Assembly (NCBI GenBank): GCA_034769895.1
Contig: CM068371.1
Location: 398,179,469 to 398,243,468 of the forward strand
Length of the DNA stretch: 64,000 bases
Reading direction: 5' to 3'
From: Magicicada septendecula
Lineage: Eukaryota > Arthropoda > Insecta > Hemiptera > Cicadidae
Each line of letters starts with the position of its first letter. Within the stretch, counting starts at the first letter, position 1. This document shows, one piece after another, positions 58,990-64,000 of the stretch. A program made the position numbers and the translations under genes. The notes under the pieces are model-generated. The model worked only from the letters and a program-made list of their open reading frames with translations, ran no database searches and was not told the DNA's origin.

Positions 58990-59172
58990 TCAAGAATGAA
59001 GAAGGAAGACAAGAAGACCAGAAGAAGGAAGACCAGAAGAAGGAAGACTAGAAGAAGGACAAGAATGAAGACTAGAAGAAGGACAAGAATGAAGACAAGA
59101 AAGAAGATAAGAAGAAGGACAAGAAAGAAGATAAGAAGAAAGACAAGAAAGAAGACAGGAGGAGAGGAAGAA
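58990..59172. repeat. Purine-rich minisatellite
   Basis: About 180 bases of GAAGAAGGAAGAC/GACAAGAA units, nearly all purine on the plus strand. It reads as a Lys/Arg-rich frame by composition only. Confidence 0.9.
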
Positions 59173-59201
59173 ATAGTATGAAAGAAACACCGTTGTAAAA
59201 C

Positions 59202-59222
59202 CTATTATTATTATTATTATTA
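59202..59222. repeat. (ATT)n microsatellite
   Basis: Short ATT run. Confidence 0.85.
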
Positions 59223-61500
59223 ACTACCATCAACCCCAAACCCACCAAAACGATTAAAAAGAAAGTATAACATACCAAAATCCTATAAAATGTAATTATT
59301 TAGAAACATAAAGTGTTGTATAGTATTATAAGAAGTGAACCGACTAAAGCTATTGTGTAATAAAGAAAATAGACAAGTCTTAACAGTCCATGATTACTAA
59401 AGGTCTGGTCTGAGATAGTGAGACTCAAAATATCAGAACCACCAGTGAAAGTGAATTTGTGTGTTTTTTGGAAATGCAATAAATTTAAAGTTAGTGATAC
59501 TATGACTTATCAATATGCTATATAACAACTTTAATATCCAATAATAAACAGCATAATAAAATAATAAAATGGAAGATTTCCAGTATTTTATTATTTTAAT
59601 GTAACTCGTTATTTACAAAACATTTGTAAAAAGTGCTAATAACTAGAGTATGGGTGGTCATGTTTACTGATGAAGGGGATCATAAATAATAATGGTTTAG
59701 ACCAGAAAGGACTGGCATTAATTTAGTATTCATAGGTTTAAAATGTTTAAATAGACTGTTTGTTAAACAAGCCATAAAATCAATGTATTTGTATGAGTTA
59801 TTAGAAAATAAGATTTATATTATGTGTTTAAAATGAATTATGTTTGCTAAATAACAGCATACATACCATTAATAATGTTTCAGTAGGTATGCTGTGTTAA
59901 TTCAAAAAGAGTCAAATGTATATGTTCAAACCATGTCAGCAATATGGTCAATTGTGCAGATTGCTAAATCATGTTCATAATTATTTTTTTTATAACAGTA
60001 GTGTTAATTAAATACTACACCTCACAATAAGTTATAAACCATTTTATTTTCATGTAATAGTAACTATGTAAAGTCAGAGGAGTGGGAGAATTAAATTTAT
60101 TTGAGAAAAACAGAAATGTAAAATTCTAAATTCTAGGCCATTTGGTGAATTCACAGAAACCATATAAACCAGTATAATTCACTTATAAATCCTGTAAACT
60201 AGCAAGATTTAGATAAGGTAAATCAGTTAACCACTACTGGGAATGATCCTATGAGTTAAAATGATAATAAGGACATATACCTTAAAATATTGTAAATTTT
60301 CAAAATATATAAATTAATTAATTTTAAAGAGCAATGTCAAATTCAGAGATTAATACAAAAAACCAGTTCAAAGATTCAATTTATATGTATTTAAGGAAAG
60401 GAAGAGAAATATGACTAATTAAAATTTATTATAATAGAATTAATAACAATTAAAATGGAAGAAAAATTGTATGAAGACGGAAATCAGATTTTGAGCCTAG
60501 ATTTTTAAAAAGGAAAGAAATTTGTTAATTTCCACAAAATGTCCACAGATATGGACTATAATACATCAATTTAAAAGGAATGAGATGATTAAACCAATGA
60601 TAAGGTTCATAATTCATGAAAGTGATGAATAAAATAAATATATTCCATATATAATGTAATATTGTATAATGTGTATGGGTAATCGAAATATGTTAACAAT
60701 ACTTTTTCAAAGATTAACTGGGCCAGATTTTGACCAAGTTAAAATAGTCTTTTGTTGAATATCAAGCTGAATAGTTGTGTGAAAAAACATTCCTTATAAC
60801 CGAGTCGAAAAATGGTATTACCGTTAGCCATGCATATAAGTGAATCGAGAGTTAGATGAATTAGGCACTTTTTTAACTAAATCTACCAAAACGTTAACGA
60901 CAATAGTGAATACTAACACCTAACTTCATTATACGAGTGATCTAAAACAGTAAAACAATATATTTAATCTAATTCACGCTACAAATCATAACCACATTTT
61001 GAGAAACTTAACCCACAGAAGTGAACACATACAAAATAACCTAATTAACACAAGTTTACACGGAACACTTCTTCAGAACACACCAAACAACCTAATAGAC
61101 AGATTACACCAGTGCGGGAACATTTCAAACATTCGTGAAGGTAATTTTGCTGTGATTTTTTGACACGATGACATCGCAGTAATCTCGCCAGATCTAATAG
61201 CGGCCATCTTTGAATTTTACGAAGCCCTGCCTACCTTATCCGGTGACGTCAGTCTACATATGGTTTGACTTCAACTTTCTTAAATATTGTATATCAGAAT
61301 TAATTAAATACTGTTAAATAATAATTATTGAATTTATTTTAATTGTTAATGTTATACTTTCTCGTTACCCTTCTCTGACTATTAATATAATCGCTCAAAG
61401 AACCTGTCCTTTTTATAATACTTATAATAATTTTTCTACTGTATGCACAATCGATAATTCCCTGAGACAGAGTCGATAATTGTTCTCAATCGATAAAAAA

Positions 61501-62126
61501 ATCGATTATTTATTAAATTGTTTAATAAATCCATTTATTTCAATTGTATTTATTTGTTATTATTTCACAGGCTAATTTAAGGTGATTTATTAAGGCAAAG
61601 AGACTTCAAGAAGAAGAAAATATTTTATTAGAGTGAGATATTGGACCAGCAAGAAAAATCATCGATCGATTGCTGACTGGAGTTAATCTATTTAACTCCA
61701 GACTTGGTTCAAATCTTCCAGAAGTGCTCGATAGTTAATAAATACCTTCCTAATTCTTAAAATTTTTACAAAACCTTTAAAACAGCCTTATTTCTTAATT
61801 ACAAACATTGATTAACTTAAACAAAATTTTTTTTTTATTGAAAATTTTATTTTTTATAAAATTTTTCATCTACTATTTTATTTTTTGTAAAGACCGGCAT
61901 ACAGAGTCTTCTTACAATATTTATATATATATATATATTATATTTATATTTATATTGTAACGTGTCGTAATTATATAAATAAAAATATTTATATTTTCTT
62001 ATTGTAAGGTAGAATAAGAAAACTTTATAATACATTTTAGGTTAGTTGTCACCAAGTCGCTTATATTAATATAATAGATATTTACCATAAATCCGTCGTG
62101 CGACTTCGTTTTTCTAGTCTTATTTT
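61501..62126. other. No gene recognised
   Basis: Contains a perfect hairpin CTGGAGTTAA/TTAACTCCAG (61677-61701) and a TA-rich run near 61920. Probably part of the 3' region of the PLE to the right, though its end cannot be placed. Confidence 0.35.
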
Positions 62127-62158
62127 GACGCGTTTCGGCAACGAATTGCCATCTTCAG
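62127..62158 (-). ncRNA. Hammerhead-like ribozyme motif, PLE 3' region
   Basis: Minus strand CTGAAGA, T, stem II GGCAA/TTGCC closed by a TTCG tetraloop, GAAA, then ACGCGT and C17. Stem II is perfect and ACGCGT is self-complementary, so stem III could pair between two copies. It lies 305 bases after the stop of the PLE gene. Confidence 0.65.
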
Positions 62159-62271
62159 AATTCTTAATCACTCATAGGAGATCGTTAAAAACTTAAAAAC
62201 ACTAAAATCATTAATCAAATATATTGGAACTTACCGTCTGCGGCTTTCCAGAAACAGCGTCTTTATAAATT

Positions 62272-62303
62272 TACATGTTTCGGGACCCTTGTCCCATCAT
62301 CAG
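62272..62303 (-). ncRNA. Hammerhead-like ribozyme motif, PLE 3' region
   Basis: Minus strand CTGATGA, T, stem II GGGAC/GTCCC with a 4-base loop, GAAA, ACATGT, then A17. ACATGT is again self-complementary but different from the neighbouring ACGCGT. It lies 160 bases after the PLE stop codon. Confidence 0.65.
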
Positions 62304-62463
62304 AATTTAAAAGTAATTGTGTATCATTTAAATATGATACACTTGTCAAACACTTAAAATATTAAAATCTAATATAAAATAACTTAATATAACATATTAT
62401 AATATTTACAACGAGTACGAAGGTTACCGATGTACATCGTATGAAAACCGACCGCGCACTAAT

Positions 62464-63999
62464 CTATGTCTCGCTCCCACCACGACAGTAGCGCAAGGCA
62501 GTGTTGTACAATACATTTGATTTGAAGACCAATTTATCATTTAAAACATGCGGCTTGGTACCAATATTATTGTGTGCTTTATAAATTTCGTATTCTTCAA
62601 GAGCGTTCAAATATCGCCCTTTCTTACATATGTGAAGGGGTTTCAAATTAGTTTTAAAATTTGTGTAGCTATGATTTTCGGAAATCAGGTGTTCTGCAAA
62701 TTTTGACTTGACACTGTCCAAACTGTGAAAATGTGTAGGCGGCCTATGTTCTAAAAATCTTTTTAAAAATCCACGTCCTGTCTGGCCCACATAAAAAGCG
62801 TCGCAATCGTCACATATCAATTTGTAAACACCAGTTTTGTGTTCAAGGCTGGTGGTTCTGCGGACACGAAGATTATTCATAATACTATTAGTGGTCTTAT
62901 AAGTGACCTTGATATTACTGGTTTTACCAAAAATTGACCCAAAGATCTGTGGCATAAGGTATGTGTACGGTGTTGCAATATATTTGCGTGTTGTATTTTC
63001 GCGTGTTTTACGTCCGGTAATGTTGCTATGTCCTTTCTTATGTTTTCGAAGGATGTTATTCACCATATTGACATCATAACCATTAGCGACAGCAATGTGT
63101 TTAATGGTGTCCAACTCTTCACGGTATTCTTTATCACCGAGGGGCAAAGATAAAAGTCTGTAAATCATACTGTGGAAGGCAGCTAATTTTTGTGATAAAG
63201 GATGAAACGACTTAGCATGTATTACAATGTCAGTCGTTGTGGGTTTTCTATATATGTCAAATTGCAACTTTTTATTATTATTGTCCTTAGCAACAGTCAA
63301 ATCTAGAAAATTAAGTTTACCATTTTCTTCACTTTCAAGCGTGAACCGCATTTTGTTATTGATATTATTCAAATGATTATGTAAATTATCAATTTGTCTT
63401 TGTGTACCTTTGTATATTAAAAAGGTATCATCAACATACCTGCCGTAAAATATTATGTTACTCCTGTGTTTTTTATTAGTAAGAATGAATGAATTTTCGA
63501 AATTATTTAGGTATATATCTGCAAGAAGACCTGAAAGTGGAGAACCCATTGCTAACCCATTTTGTTGTCTGAAAAATTGATTATTGTGGGTAAAGTAATT
63601 TTGATCAAGAACTAACTCCAAAATGTGCATCAATTCATTTATATTATTAATATCCAATTTATTAGTATTAATAAGGTTAGTCCTAAGTATACGCAAGGTC
63701 TCCGCTACTGGTATATTCGTATACAAATCCACAATATCAAAGGAAATAAGTTTGTGGGTCGGTTCAACTATTAAATTTTTAACTTTATTCACAAAGTCAA
63801 CGCCATTAATCAGACTATGATCATTAATTATATGTATATTGTGTTTTATTATGGTGACTAACTTTTTAGCTGTTTTATACCCCGGAGCAGTAGTGAAATT
63901 TACTAACGGTCTCAAGGGGATAGCATCCTTGTGGAGTTTGGGTAATCCTGTTAAAACGGGTGCTTTTGAATTTATTGGTTTTAAAGATCTTCTTGTTTG
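62464..63999 (-). CDS. Penelope-like element reverse transcriptase/GIY-YIG endonuclease, partial
   Basis: A single polyprotein that copies element RNA at a nicked chromosomal site. The frame is open from the window edge (63999) to the stop at 62464, 511 codons; the N-terminus lies outside. No ATG start applies: the codon at 63915 is TTG inside the gene. The motif GLPKLHKDAIPLRPLVN opens the reverse transcriptase, followed by FDIVDLYTNIP (motif A, about 63735), NGLAMGSPLSGLLADIYL (motif B) and YVDDTF (motif C, catalytic Asp pair). The C-terminal endonuclease shows GVYKLICDDC, then FYVGQTGRGFLKRFLEH, with GIY, YIG, the catalytic Arg and the Cys-Cys-His pattern typical of PLE nucleases. No stop or frameshift interrupts it, so this copy is young or functional. 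Two hammerhead-like motifs follow it. PLE identity is firm; the subgroup is not assigned. Confidence 0.96.
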   Translation of the reverse strand, partial: QTRRSLKPINSKAPVLTGLPKLHKDAIPLRPLVNFTTAPGYKTAKKLVTIIKHNIHIINDHSLINGVDFVNKVKNLIVEPTHKLISFDIVDLYTNIPVAETLRILRTNLINTNKLDINNINELMHILELVLDQNYFTHNNQFFRQQNGLAMGSPLSGLLADIYLNNFENSFILTNKKHRSNIIFYGRYVDDTFLIYKGTQRQIDNLHNHLNNINNKMRFTLESEENGKLNFLDLTVAKDNNNKKLQFDIYRKPTTTDIVIHAKSFHPLSQKLAAFHSMIYRLLSLPLGDKEYREELDTIKHIAVANGYDVNMVNNILRKHKKGHSNITGRKTRENTTRKYIATPYTYLMPQIFGSIFGKTSNIKVTYKTTNSIMNNLRVRRTTSLEHKTGVYKLICDDCDAFYVGQTGRGFLKRFLEHRPPTHFHSLDSVKSKFAEHLISENHSYTNFKTNLKPLHICKKGRYLNALEEYEIYKAHNNIGTKPHVLNDKLVFKSNVLYNTALRYCRGGSET

Positions 64000-64000
64000 T

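Larger units (their letters stand above)
58640..61500 (+). repeat. AT-rich repeat family, copy D
   Basis: Oriented like copy B: an A-rich plus strand, then a GC-richer block with GCGGCCATCTTTG (61200), then GCTCAAAGAACCTGTCC (61393), the complement of the shared landmark. The left boundary is unclear. No coding region found; includes a purine-rich repeat at 58990-59172. Confidence 0.4.

Noticed and set aside
58981..59278. Lys/Arg-rich and Ser/Leu-rich frames
   Set aside because: Both are translations of the purine-rich minisatellite.

Overview
The window looks like a non-genic or intronic stretch of a large, AT-rich arthropod (most likely insect) genome. I find no convincing host gene. Almost everything recognisable is transposable-element derived: a gag-protease retrotransposon, mariner and other Tc1/mariner DNA transposons, several LINE fragments (one clearly Jockey-like), and many Penelope-like element (PLE) pieces. 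The insect assignment rests on this mix of element families, the microsatellites and the lack of dense genes; no species can be named.

Layout. 1-2.83 kb: minus-strand gag-protease retroelement with a possible tRNA primer site and a candidate -1 frameshift signal. 2.95-11.5 kb: two divergent, oppositely oriented copies (A, B) of a strand-skewed AT-rich repeat, separated by a PLE remnant; a 1.28 kb mariner sits inside copy B. 12.0-13.3 kb: a PLE terminus interrupted by a second mariner with long inverted repeats. 13.3-26.4 kb: LINE fragments, an inverted pair of PLE tails, a Tc1-like remnant and microsatellites. 26.4-33.7 kb: PLE termini with hammerhead-like motifs, a 163-bp satellite and two LINE fragments. 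37.4 kb: a candidate solo LTR. 39.1-43.9 kb: a direct-repeat pair and copy C. 44-46 kb: a tRNA-like SINE candidate and a small PLE-derived insertion with a 15-bp target duplication. 50.2-51.7 kb: 23 identical copies of a 65-bp repeat. 52-57 kb: LINE fragments and a composite element in which inverted PLE termini enclose about 17 copies of a 71-bp repeat. 58.6-61.5 kb: copy D. 62.1-64.0 kb: the best-preserved gene, a PLE reverse transcriptase/GIY-YIG endonuclease on the minus strand that runs off the right edge, followed by two hammerhead-like motifs.

The unifying signal is a set of ten hammerhead-ribozyme-like motifs (CTGANGA, short stem II, GAAA, then a short self-complementary stem III ending in NTH) at PLE termini. 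Stem II and stem III sequences differ between copies, while pairing is mostly kept. Hammerhead motifs in PLE terminal repeats are established knowledge; the arrangements here (composite tandem-array element, mini-element with target duplication, extended stem I) are the parts most worth a second look. All calls were made by eye from sequence, without database searches.
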